Assembly (NCBI RefSeq): GCF_022601685.1
Contig: NZ_JAKUML010000001.1
Coordinates: forward strand, 156,208 to 220,207
Reading direction: 5' to 3'
DNA: 64,000 nucleotides
DNA from: Acinetobacter sedimenti
GTDB lineage: Bacteria > Pseudomonadota > Gammaproteobacteria > Pseudomonadales > Moraxellaceae
The notes beneath the pieces are model-generated. The model was not told where the DNA came from, did not search any database, and saw only the letters and a list, made by a program, of their open reading frames with translations. Numbering within the stretch: position 1 is the first letter of the stretch; the number at the start of each line of letters is the position of its first letter. The translations under genes were made by a program, and so were the position numbers. Positions 1-7,933 of this stretch are shown here, one piece after another.

Positions 1-1
1 T

Positions 2-319
2 GGAGAACATGACACGATCGCTTTGCATCAGGCGATTGCCGCATTTTGTTCAGATTTTACTTTGTTGAGTACAGCTTTGCGTCCACATGGCTTGTCGTGG
101 ATTTCACCAAGCCTGCAGTCGGCAAGTATAGATCATGCAATGTATTTTCATAAACCATTCCGAGTAGATGAGTGGTTGCTCTATGATATGGAAGCAACGC
201 AGACTGCAGCCTCTCGTGGATTAAACTTTGGTCGCATGTGGCAAGATGGACAACTGGTATGCAGTACCACACAAGAAGGTTTAAATCGTCTTAGAGAAGT
301 TGATTTGGGTCGAGCTTGA
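2..319 (+). CDS. tesB: acyl-CoA thioesterase II, C-terminal part (5' end outside window)
   Basis: This is the last 105 codons of a TesB-type acyl-CoA thioesterase, which hydrolyses acyl-CoAs to free fatty acid and CoA in the cytoplasm. The frame is already open at base 2, so the gene starts upstream of the window. The family's second hot-dog domain is visible: the SIDHAMYFH segment carries the conserved Asp of the catalytic region, followed by DEWLLYDMEA and a GLNFGRMWQDGQLV strand pair. The stop is followed by an intrinsic terminator, so it ends its transcription unit. The assignment rests on these family-typical motifs only; substrate chain length cannot be told. Confidence 0.88.
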   Translation, partial: GEHDTIALHQAIAAFCSDFTLLSTALRPHGLSWISPSLQSASIDHAMYFHKPFRVDEWLLYDMEATQTAASRGLNFGRMWQDGQLVCSTTQEGLNRLREVDLGRA

Positions 320-372
320 AAGGGTAAAGGTTCAAACCCTTAAAAATCATTTTAACAACTCACGTTAAAAAC

Positions 373-412
373 AAACTCGCTAAAAGAACACGACATCGTG
401 TCGAGTTTTTTT
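373..412 (+). terminator. intrinsic terminator after tesB
   Basis: A two-tier hairpin: outer arms AAACTCG (373-379) and CGAGTTT (402-408), inner arms ACACGA (388-393) and TCGTGT (396-401), followed by a T run to 412. It ends tesB and separates it from the symporter gene at 466. Confidence 0.75.
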
Positions 413-465
413 CTGCCTTGTATTTTATGCTAATGTGTAGTCAATTGAAAAATAGATAATTCGCT

Positions 466-1734
466 ATGTGGAAATCACTCAATACGCAGATTTTTATTGC
501 CGCCATTTTGGGCTTGGCATTCGGGTGGCTCTTGTCGCTTGGTGATCCTACACATGTTGAAGTGACAACATGGCAGAGTGGCAGTTTATATATTCTTGGT
601 TTGTTGAGTGGCGTTTTTATTGGCTTGCTCAAGATGCTATTGATTCCACTGATTTTTTGCTCCATCGTGGTTGGCGTGGCAAATCTTCAAGCTATTGGGC
701 GCTTTGGTCGTGTTTGGAAAATTACATTATTATGTTTTATGACCACGACAACGTTGGCACTATTTTTAGGTTTAGCTTGCGCACATATTTTTGATACAGG
801 TAAAGGGCTAGACATTGCCCTGTTCCAAGATCAGATGGCGAATTATCAAGCGCCAGATACGCTGAGCCCATCGGCATTTTTTAGCAATTTTATTCAAAAT
901 ACGTTGATCAATCCGTTTAAAGCATTTAGTGATGGTAATGTGCTGTCCGTGGTGATTTTTGCTTTATTAGTTGGTGCGGTGATTGTCGCAGGGCGTGGGC
1001 AGTTTGACACGGCGCAGCAGTTTTTTCAGCAAGGCTTTGAGATGATGATGAAGTTGGTGCAATGGGTGATGTACATTGCGCCAATTGGTATTTTTGCATT
1101 ACTAGCAAAGCTGGTGGCGACTTCTGATTTTGAAGTGCTTGGCAGTTTGGCGAAGTTTGCCACAGTGGTGACAGGGACGACGATTTTTCATGGCTTGGTG
1201 GTATTACCGCTGTTGCTGTGGCTATTTGGGCGGATTTCGCCGTGGCGCTTTTTTAAAGTCGCTCGTCCTGCATTAGTCACGGCATTTGCCACCAGTTCAA
1301 GCTCGGCGACTATGCCTTTATCTATGCGCTGCGCACAGGAGCTAGGCGTGAGTCCGCAAGTTTCAGGTTTTGTGATTCCGCTTGGTGCACAGCTCAATAT
1401 GGATGGTACGGCATTGTATGAAGCCGCCGCAGCATTGTTTATTGCCAATCTGATGGGGCTTGAGCTCAGTTTGACTCAGCAGATTATTGTGTGTTTGACC
1501 GCTATGCTTGCTTCACTGGGTGCGCCAGGGATTCCAAGTGCAGGGATGGTCACCATGATCATGGTCTTGCAGTCTGTAGGATTGCCTGCCGAAGCGATTG
1601 CCATACTTTTACCAATTGATCGTTTGCTCGATACGGTGCGTACTGCGGTGAATGTACAGGGCGATATGATGGTGAGTGCAGTGGTGCAACGGCATGTTAG
1701 TGATGCAGATTTACTCGAACAAAATATGGCTTAA
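466..1734 (+). CDS. dicarboxylate/amino acid:cation symporter (DAACS, GltP/DctA family)
   Basis: Inner-membrane secondary transporter of 422 residues, of the family that couples uptake of acidic amino acids or C4-dicarboxylates to H+ or Na+. Two signatures of the transport core are present: a serine-rich re-entrant loop SSSSATMP at residues 277-284, and the NMDGT motif starting at residue 311, followed by a GIPSAGMV re-entrant loop. Multiple hydrophobic helices span the rest. Length fits the family. It is transcribed alone, between the tesB terminator and a shared terminator at 1744-1772. The neighbouring gltIJKL operon suggests acidic amino acids as substrate, but that is inference; a serine/threonine or dicarboxylate carrier is possible. 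Confidence 0.9.
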   Translation: MWKSLNTQIFIAAILGLAFGWLLSLGDPTHVEVTTWQSGSLYILGLLSGVFIGLLKMLLIPLIFCSIVVGVANLQAIGRFGRVWKITLLCFMTTTTLALFLGLACAHIFDTGKGLDIALFQDQMANYQAPDTLSPSAFFSNFIQNTLINPFKAFSDGNVLSVVIFALLVGAVIVAGRGQFDTAQQFFQQGFEMMMKLVQWVMYIAPIGIFALLAKLVATSDFEVLGSLAKFATVVTGTTIFHGLVVLPLLLWLFGRISPWRFFKVARPALVTAFATSSSSATMPLSMRCAQELGVSPQVSGFVIPLGAQLNMDGTALYEAAAALFIANLMGLELSLTQQIIVCLTAMLASLGAPGIPSAGMVTMIMVLQSVGLPAEAIAILLPIDRLLDTVRTAVNVQGDMMVSAVVQRHVSDADLLEQNMA

Positions 1735-1743
1735 CACTTATAT

Positions 1744-1772
1744 AAAAAGGCAGATCAATGATCTGCCTTAGT
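1744..1772. terminator. bidirectional intrinsic terminator between convergent genes
   Basis: Stem AAGGCAGAT (1747-1755) with ATCTGCCTT (1761-1769), loop of five bases. It is flanked by A's on the left and by AGTTTT on the right, so it can work for the symporter (+) and for gltL (-). Confidence 0.85.
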
Positions 1773-1802
1773 TTTGTCATATTACATGACTGAATAAAAA
1801 TT

Positions 1803-2546
1803 TTAATGCAGAATCTTATCTAAGAATTGTTGCGCACGTTCGCTACGTTGTCCTGTAAAGAACTCATCCGTTGTACAGTCTTCCAAGATTTTGCCTTGAT
1901 CCATAAAGATAATGCGACTTGCCACTTGCTTGGCAAAACCCATTTCGTGCGTCACACACATCATGGTCATACCTTCTTTGGCAAGTCCAACCATCACATC
2001 GAGCACTTCATTGATCATCTCAGGATCGAGTGCTGAAGTTGGCTCATCAAAGAGCATCGCAATCGGATCCATACTGAGCGCACGAGCGATTGCAACACGT
2101 TGTTGCTGACCACCTGAAAGCTGTGAAGGGAACTTGTGCGCATGTGCACTCAAACCAACTCGATCAAGATAAGCCAAGCCTTTCTTCTTGGCATCTTCTG
2201 GCTTGCGTCCCAAGACTTTGACTTGAGCAATGGTGAGATTTTCGGTAATGCTCAGGTGTGGAAAAAGTTCAAAATGCTGAAACACCATACCGACTCGACT
2301 GCGTAACTTGGTCAAATCCGTTTTTGCATTGGCGATCGACATACCATCAACGACGATATCGCCTTGTTGAAAAGCTTCTAGTCCGTTGACGGTTTTGATG
2401 AGTGTTGATTTCCCCGAACCTGATGGACCACAAACGACGACGACTTCACCTTGACGGATCGCAGTTGAGCAGTCGGTTAACACTTGGAAATCCCCATACC
2501 ATTTATTGACATTTTGAATATCAATCATGACTTCATTCATGCTCAT
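1803..2546 (-). CDS. gltL: glutamate/aspartate ABC transporter, ATP-binding subunit
   Basis: Cytoplasmic ATPase of a polar amino acid importer, 247 residues. Walker A GPSGSGKST, ABC signature LSGGQQQR, and Walker B MLFDEP followed by TSALDPE are intact, as is the switch His in CVTHEMGF. It is the last gene of gltI-J-K-L; its start overlaps the stop of gltK by four bases (ATGA), implying translational coupling. The family (GlnQ/GltL/HisP) is certain. The glutamate/aspartate specificity is taken from the whole operon's resemblance to gltIJKL. Confidence 0.93.
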   Translation of the reverse strand: MSMNEVMIDIQNVNKWYGDFQVLTDCSTAIRQGEVVVVCGPSGSGKSTLIKTVNGLEAFQQGDIVVDGMSIANAKTDLTKLRSRVGMVFQHFELFPHLSITENLTIAQVKVLGRKPEDAKKKGLAYLDRVGLSAHAHKFPSQLSGGQQQRVAIARALSMDPIAMLFDEPTSALDPEMINEVLDVMVGLAKEGMTMMCVTHEMGFAKQVASRIIFMDQGKILEDCTTDEFFTGQRSERAQQFLDKILH

Positions 2547-3229
2547 ACTTGTAACCTTTTTTGCAATTTTTTGACGGTATATGTGGCAAGTAAACTAATA
2601 CTGAAATAGACCAAACCTGCGAACAGAATATATTGAGTCAGCAATGCCATCAGATCACCACGGACGTAGTTGGTACGGAAAAAGTCTAATAAACCAATCG
2701 CATACACCATCGTGGAATCTTGAAAGAGAATAATGGTTTGCTGTAAGAGTAGCGGTGTCATTTTGCGAAAAGCTTGAGGCAAAATGATCAAACGCATATT
2801 CTGACCATAGCTCATGCCCAGTGCATAAGCGGCAGCCGATTGACCTTTTGGGATAGACTGAATCCCTGCACGGACAATCTCGGCAAAGTACGCCGCTTCA
2901 AATAGCATAAACGCCACGATACTCGATACCAGTGCGGTATCAATGGTCAGGTATTTGCCAGTCACCCCTGTATAGATAAATGGCACCGCAAAGTAGAACC
3001 ACATCAATACCAAGAGCAGTGGAATGGAACGGAATAAATTTACGTAGCTTTTGGCAATCAAGTTCAACACTTTAATGGATGACAATCGCATCAATGCCAA
3101 GATGGTTCCGATAAAGACACCGCCGATGGCAGCTACGACGACGACTTGCACAGTGATCTTAAAACCATGCCAAAGCGCAGGGCCTGAAAGCTGTAGATCG
3201 TTAATAAAACTCGTTAACCACTCCATCAC
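2543..3229 (-). CDS. gltK: glutamate/aspartate ABC transporter permease GltK
   Basis: Inner-membrane permease of 228 residues of the HisM/GlnP family. The EAA loop that docks on the ATPase is seen as EIVRAGIQSIPKGQSAAAYALG, a variant of the family consensus. About five hydrophobic helices are recognisable. It pairs with GltJ to form the heterodimeric channel; the two genes overlap by four bases, as do gltK and gltL. Nothing is missing or unusual in the sequence. Confidence 0.92.
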   Translation of the reverse strand: MMEWLTSFINDLQLSGPALWHGFKITVQVVVVAAIGGVFIGTILALMRLSSIKVLNLIAKSYVNLFRSIPLLLVLMWFYFAVPFIYTGVTGKYLTIDTALVSSIVAFMLFEAAYFAEIVRAGIQSIPKGQSAAAYALGMSYGQNMRLIILPQAFRKMTPLLLQQTIILFQDSTMVYAIGLLDFFRTNYVRGDLMALLTQYILFAGLVYFSISLLATYTVKKLQKRLQV

Positions 3230-3972
3230 TTACCTCCTTCTGCGATCAAACCTGGGATTTGAAAGCGTTTTTCAAGGAAGTTCATAAAGAGAATTAGACA
3301 AATATTGACGGAGATAAAAATCAGCGTCACATAGGTGTAAATCTCAATAGTATTTTGCGTATATTCGCTGATGGTTTTCATCTGTGCGATGAGTTCTGAT
3401 ACACCAACCAGCGATGCCACAGAAGTGTTTTTGACGCAGTTGGTCAGTTCAGAGCTGAGAGGCGGTAAGATCATGCGAAAAGATTGCGGTAAGATCACAT
3501 GGCGATACAGCTGTGGCGTGGTAAAACCCATTGCATAGCCTGCATTGATCTGACCTTTTGGAATCGCTTCGATACCAGTACGGACTTGCTCGCAGACCCG
3601 AGCTGCGGTAAATAATCCTAAACCGATACTTGCCGATAAAAATGCTGTCGTACCGACACTTAAATCATTCATCCACCATGCTTTGATTGGCGCAGGTAGA
3701 AAGTTGGGGATGACATAAAACCAAATAAACAGTTGAATCAATAAAGGCACATTACGAAAAATCGTCACATATCCTGTACCAATCGCACGTGCAGTCTTAT
3801 TCGGTAACGTACGCATAATCCCAAGCACACTACCGAGGATGAGCGCAATACTCCATGATACCAGTGTAATCAGGAGTAACCACTCAATCCCGAGCAGTAC
3901 CCAATGCAGATAAGTCGTATTGTCTACACCTGTGGACTGAAACAGCATCGCCCAATTCCAATTGTAATTCAT
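3226..3972 (-). CDS. gltJ: glutamate/aspartate ABC transporter permease GltJ
   Basis: The second permease subunit, 248 residues. The EAA-type loop reads ARVCEQVRTGIEAIPKG followed by INAGYAMGFT. The long hydrophilic N-terminus (MNYNWNWAMLFQ) before the first helix is typical of GltJ. The start is supported by GGAG five bases upstream. It follows gltI after a 138-base spacer that holds a hairpin, an arrangement often used to keep expression of membrane subunits below that of the binding protein. Confidence 0.92.
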   Translation of the reverse strand: MNYNWNWAMLFQSTGVDNTTYLHWVLLGIEWLLLITLVSWSIALILGSVLGIMRTLPNKTARAIGTGYVTIFRNVPLLIQLFIWFYVIPNFLPAPIKAWWMNDLSVGTTAFLSASIGLGLFTAARVCEQVRTGIEAIPKGQINAGYAMGFTTPQLYRHVILPQSFRMILPPLSSELTNCVKNTSVASLVGVSELIAQMKTISEYTQNTIEIYTYVTLIFISVNICLILFMNFLEKRFQIPGLIAEGGK

Positions 3973-4065
3973 ACGTACTCCAATAGTTTAAATCGCACCA
4001 TTGTCAAAGTGTTTTAAATGAAACCACTACACAAGGATGCTTGCATTAAAGCCGTCAGTAAAATC

Positions 4066-4100
4066 GCCACGCCACCATTTATAAAACAGTAACGTGGCGG
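4066..4100 (-). other. intercistronic hairpin between gltI and gltJ
   Basis: GTGGCG at 4095-4100 can pair with CGCCAC at 4071-4076, or alternatively at 4066-4071. On the minus strand the second arm is followed by ATTTT. It may act as a partial terminator or an mRNA 3'-end stabiliser, giving more GltI than permease. The role is inferred from position; only the inverted repeat is seen. Confidence 0.45.
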
Positions 4101-4110
4101 AATATATGAA

Positions 4111-5043
4111 TTACTGATCACGGTCGTGTGGATTGGCGATCAATGCTTTGACATCATCTGACATCGGGAAGTTCAGGTTGATATTCTTCGGTGGAATTGG
4201 CGATTCAAACCATTTCGTATACATGCTGTTGATTTCACCTGAAGCGTATGTCGCTTTGATGGCATCATCGACGATTTGTTTAAATGCGGTATCACCTTTA
4301 CGCATCATACAGCCATAAATCTCTTTAATTGGCGCTGTACCCACGATCACCCAGTTGCTTGGATCTTTGGCTTTTGATTGCTCACCTGCAAGTAGAATGT
4401 CATCCATCATAAAGGCTGCGGCACGACCACTTTGTAGCATTAAGAATGATTCTGCGTGGTCTTTTGCAGAGATTACTTCGCTGACACCAAGCTCAGTTGC
4501 ATGTTGCTTCAACCAGCGCTCAGAGGTTGTCCCTGCGGTGGTGACGACTTTTTTATCTTTCAAATCTTCATAGTCTTGAATGCCAGAATCTTTGGCAGTC
4601 AGTAAACGACCGCCTACCTCAAAATAACCCACAGAAAACGCAACTTGCTGTTGACGCTCTTTATTATTGGTCGTCGAGCCACATTCCAAATCCACTGTAC
4701 CGTTTGATACCAGTGGAATACGGTTTTGACTGGTCACGAGGTTATAACGAATTTTTAAATCAGGAATGTTGAGTTGCTGTTTTAAAGCTTCGACGACTTT
4801 CAGTTGTAAGTCATGTGCATAGCCTTCAGGTTGATTTGGGTTGCCTGAAATATATGAAAAAGGAATGGATGAGTCACGATGACCGAGTACGATGGTTTTT
4901 GATTGTTTGATCTTATCCAGTGTACCAGAGGCACTTTCAGCACCACCTGTTGCAGGTGCTTTATTGCCACTATCACAAGCCGTTAGTCCAAACATGAGTG
5001 TGCTTGCACAAAGCGTCGAAATCAAAAAACGTTGATTTAGCAT
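4111..5043 (-). CDS. gltI: glutamate/aspartate ABC transporter substrate-binding lipoprotein
   Basis: Periplasmic solute-binding protein of the type 3 family, 310 residues. The N-terminus has a hydrophobic signal ending in a lipobox LTAC, so it is predicted to be lipid-anchored. The mature part shows GltI features: LGHRDSSIPFSY, EGYAHDLQLKVVEAL, and the DLECGSTTNN segment that contacts acidic amino acids. An AAGGA ribosome site lies eight bases before the ATG. It is the first gene of the operon, so transcription must start in the 5044-5343 interval. Confidence 0.93.
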   Translation of the reverse strand: MLNQRFLISTLCASTLMFGLTACDSGNKAPATGGAESASGTLDKIKQSKTIVLGHRDSSIPFSYISGNPNQPEGYAHDLQLKVVEALKQQLNIPDLKIRYNLVTSQNRIPLVSNGTVDLECGSTTNNKERQQQVAFSVGYFEVGGRLLTAKDSGIQDYEDLKDKKVVTTAGTTSERWLKQHATELGVSEVISAKDHAESFLMLQSGRAAAFMMDDILLAGEQSKAKDPSNWVIVGTAPIKEIYGCMMRKGDTAFKQIVDDAIKATYASGEINSMYTKWFESPIPPKNINLNFPMSDDVKALIANPHDRDQ

Positions 5044-5344
5044 AGAGAAATTCCTTCTTTAACTTCATAGAGCGAACAGATTTCGATCTATAAATTTGCA
5101 TCTGCATCCATTGATAAGGTGAGATGAATATGTCCATAAATGTTGCGTTGTTGCTGTAAGATAAATCGCAAAAATTCTGCTGCATTTATTCAATACACAA
5201 CACGCTTTGATACAAAAATATATGAGAAAGAAAAACTGTACAAGAAAACTAAGCAAGTATCATGCTAAAGAATAACATGCAGTGGTGAATGATTAATTAA
5301 ATTGAGAGATTTTCCGTAAAAGCAGAGCTCAAATCTGACCCATA
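5044..5344. other. intergenic region upstream of gltI
   Basis: No convincing gene here. The gltI promoter must lie in it. A weak candidate on the minus strand is TTGTAC (5238-5243) with a 17-base spacer to TATTTT (5215-5220), giving a leader of roughly 165 bases. The match is too poor to be firm. Confidence 0.3.
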
Positions 5345-5370
5345 AAAATGCACCCAAAAAGGTGCATTTT
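5345..5370 (-). terminator. intrinsic terminator after the di-iron protein gene
   Basis: Perfect 10-bp stem AAAATGCACC (5345-5354) with GGTGCATTTT (5361-5370), loop CAAAAA. The left arm reads as T's on the minus strand. It ends the gene at 5408-6367. Confidence 0.75.
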
Positions 5371-5407
5371 AAGATGCTTAGATTCGCATTTGAGTATTTA
5401 ATTCATT

Positions 5408-6367
5408 TTATGCAGCGGCATGCGTTCCTGTCAGCTCGGCGCGTTTTGCTGCGGGAGATTGATCGAGATAGCGAATTGCATCTTCGGTATTCGCCTCATG
5501 TAAAGGGTTATACCAAGGCATCAAATAATCAATCTGCTGTGCAACCAGCCAAATTGGATTTGGGATCAATTTGTTTTTACTGCGTTTTGCTGTTGAATAC
5601 CATTCTAACCAAATCCACGGTTTGAGCAGATGTGGTTTTTTATGAGCAAAACGAGGGTCTTGCTTCATAATATTGGCTGCACCATCGACCCATAAACCGA
5701 GAACCCCGACGATCACAGCAATACTCAAATAATAGCGTGCAATATAGCCACCACCGAGATGACGGTATAGGTCAAATGCGACGGTACGATGTTCGACTTC
5801 TTCTGCGCCATGCCATTTGACCAAGTCCACCATTTCAGGATCAGCACCGAGCATTTCCCAGTAGTTATTTTCCAAAGCATATTTTCCGAGAACACAGGTC
5901 ATGTGTTCAACTGTGGCGATGATGCCAAGTCGGAATAAATCCCATTGTTTTTCAAGTGCTTTGGGTACGGCGATACCAAGTGGCTTATCTGCGAGTAATT
6001 TGTTAAATAGCAGATTCATCACTTCAAGATTACGTGCTGGATCAATATTCCGCACGCTGAGATATTCACCATTGGCAGAGCTGTGCGCTTTGGCGTGCAT
6101 GGCTTCCTGACGGATAAAGGCTTGCACATCTTGTTTGAGCTTTGGATCGTCGATTTGATGTAAGACTTTGTTGTATAAACGGCAAAACCAAAACTCACCC
6201 GCAGGCAAAATCATATTGATTTCGTTGACAAAGTAGCTTGCAAAAGGTTCATTCGGAATCCAGTCTATAGGCGTTTCTTGCCAATCAAATTTTACCTTAC
6301 GAGGTTTGATTTGGTAAGCAATCGAAGAAAGGACTTTTTTACGCTTAAAAATTGAAAGTAATGACAT
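5408..6367 (-). CDS. predicted metal-dependent hydrolase family protein (PF10118-like) with a di-iron ferritin-like ligand pattern
   Basis: A 319-residue protein of the family annotated as predicted metal-dependent hydrolase; its reaction is not known. Read directly, it has the ligand spacing of ferritin-like di-iron carboxylate proteins: E58, then E88-x-x-H91, then E154, then E190-x-x-H193, in helix-rich surroundings. This suggests an oxygen-activating di-iron centre rather than a classical hydrolase. A C-terminal hydrophobic stretch (YYLSIAVIVGVLGLWV) could associate with membrane. It is monocistronic, with AAGG before the start and a strong terminator after the stop. Confidence 0.8.
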   Translation of the reverse strand: MSLLSIFKRKKVLSSIAYQIKPRKVKFDWQETPIDWIPNEPFASYFVNEINMILPAGEFWFCRLYNKVLHQIDDPKLKQDVQAFIRQEAMHAKAHSSANGEYLSVRNIDPARNLEVMNLLFNKLLADKPLGIAVPKALEKQWDLFRLGIIATVEHMTCVLGKYALENNYWEMLGADPEMVDLVKWHGAEEVEHRTVAFDLYRHLGGGYIARYYLSIAVIVGVLGLWVDGAANIMKQDPRFAHKKPHLLKPWIWLEWYSTAKRSKNKLIPNPIWLVAQQIDYLMPWYNPLHEANTEDAIRYLDQSPAAKRAELTGTHAAA

Positions 6368-6495
6368 GATGATGAACCTTAATGCACCGATAGCTATGTA
6401 TCATTGGTTTTATTTAAGCTCAGCGATACTATTTGCGCAAAGGAATTGAGGTCAAAGCATGTCATTTTGGGACGATTGTTTTGATGAAAAACGGC

Positions 6496-7347
6496 TTATT
6501 TCTCAGGATGATCGCTATCCACTTCACCTAAGATCGGAATAGCATCAAGGTCAATCCCTTCAAGCAGATCGAGCTCTTGAATATTCTCTTGTGTGCTGTC
6601 GTTTTCACCGTCACGATCTGATTCATCAGATTGATTAATGGTAAAGCCTAAGCGACCAGCCATCACCATAGCGAGTTCATCCAAACCTTGACGATCGAGT
6701 GATGAAAACAGTTGAATAGAAAATTTGAGTTTTAACTGATTCAGGTCTTTTTTGACTTCAAGCAAAGCTTTGTTTGCAGGGCCACGATTCAATTTGTCTG
6801 CTTTGGTGAGCAAGATGTGTACAAACAAGTTTCGTGCGTGCGCCCATTCCAGCATCATACGGTCAAAGTGTTGTAGCGGATGGCGAATATCCATCAGCAA
6901 GACTAAACCTTGCAAGCTCTCCCGATGAATCAGGTAGTTTTCCAGTTCTTTTTGCCAAACTTTCTTCATTTCTTCAGGAACAGCAGCATAGCCATAACCC
7001 GGTAAATCGACTAGACGTTGCTCAGGATTACCCAGTGTAAAAAAGTTGATCATCTGCGTGCGACCCGGTCGTTTCGATGCACGAGCCAGTTGCTTTTGAT
7101 TGGTCAATGTATTGATCGCACTGGATTTTCCTGCATTGGAACGTCCTGCAAAAGCAATCTCATAGCCTGTATCTTCGACACATAAATCGAGCTTTGGCGC
7201 ACTCATCAAAAACTCCGCCTGACGTAGCCAGTTCAACGCCTGCGATGAATATGCACTGGTGGCATCATCAGTTTTTTTCGTATAGCTGATTTTATGCTTT
7301 GGTGCGAGTTTGGCTTTGGTGTCTTTGGACTTTTGATAGCGGTGCAT
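6496..7347 (-). CDS. engB: ribosome biogenesis GTPase EngB/YihA
   Basis: A GTPase required for assembly of the large ribosomal subunit. G1 GRSNAGKSS at residues 68-76, G3 DLPG at 114-117 and G4 TKAD at 181-184 are intact. The 283 residues exceed the usual 200-220: a lysine-rich extension of about 35 residues precedes the usual start region, and an acidic tail of about 50 residues (ESDRDGEND and following) ends the protein. No clear ribosome site precedes the first ATG, so a shorter form starting further in cannot be excluded. It has no co-transcribed partner. Confidence 0.93.
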   Translation of the reverse strand: MHRYQKSKDTKAKLAPKHKISYTKKTDDATSAYSSQALNWLRQAEFLMSAPKLDLCVEDTGYEIAFAGRSNAGKSSAINTLTNQKQLARASKRPGRTQMINFFTLGNPEQRLVDLPGYGYAAVPEEMKKVWQKELENYLIHRESLQGLVLLMDIRHPLQHFDRMMLEWAHARNLFVHILLTKADKLNRGPANKALLEVKKDLNQLKLKFSIQLFSSLDRQGLDELAMVMAGRLGFTINQSDESDRDGENDSTQENIQELDLLEGIDLDAIPILGEVDSDHPEK

Positions 7348-7384
7348 TTCAATTCATTGTGTCGTTGATTAATAGGTATTATAA

Positions 7385-7579
<195 letters not shown>

Positions 7580-7617
7580 AATTGTTTAATTATTCATAAT
7601 TTTAAAGAAATAAAATC

Positions 7618-7647
7618 CCATCAAGTGCCATGCTTGGTGGTTTTTTT
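7618..7647 (+). terminator. intrinsic terminator left over from the asparaginase gene
   Basis: Stem CCATCAAG (7618-7625) with CTTGGTGG (7633-7640), one G-U pair, loop of seven, then seven T's. It sits 38 bases after the asparaginase-fragment stop. Confidence 0.8.
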
Positions 7648-7743
7648 GTAGATCATTCTTATTGAGTCATGTTTCAGAAGTGACGAAAGTAAACTCGGTG
7701 TTTAAATAATTTGTTTCACATTTAGTGGCTTTTGAAATTCATA

Positions 7744-7761
7744 ATCACCCAAATGGGTGAT
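7744..7761. repeat. short perfect inverted repeat in the engB-VWA gap
   Basis: ATCACCCA (7744-7751) and TGGGTGAT (7754-7761) form a near-continuous palindrome about 170 bases before the VWA lipoprotein gene. It could be an operator or a weak hairpin; no T run follows closely. The rest of 7648-7933 is AT-rich with no gene that I can see. Confidence 0.4.
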
Positions 7762-7933
7762 GTTTTACATCTTCCTTTAATTTAGTGTTTATATAATATA
7801 TTCTTTAATTGGCATATAAGGCTCTAATTTAGAAAAAGTGACCGATTTTGATGTTATTTTTTTGTTTATATCATGAGTTGCCAAGAAAATATTTTAAAAA
7901 AATGATGAATCTCTAAAAATGAGGAGCAAGACG

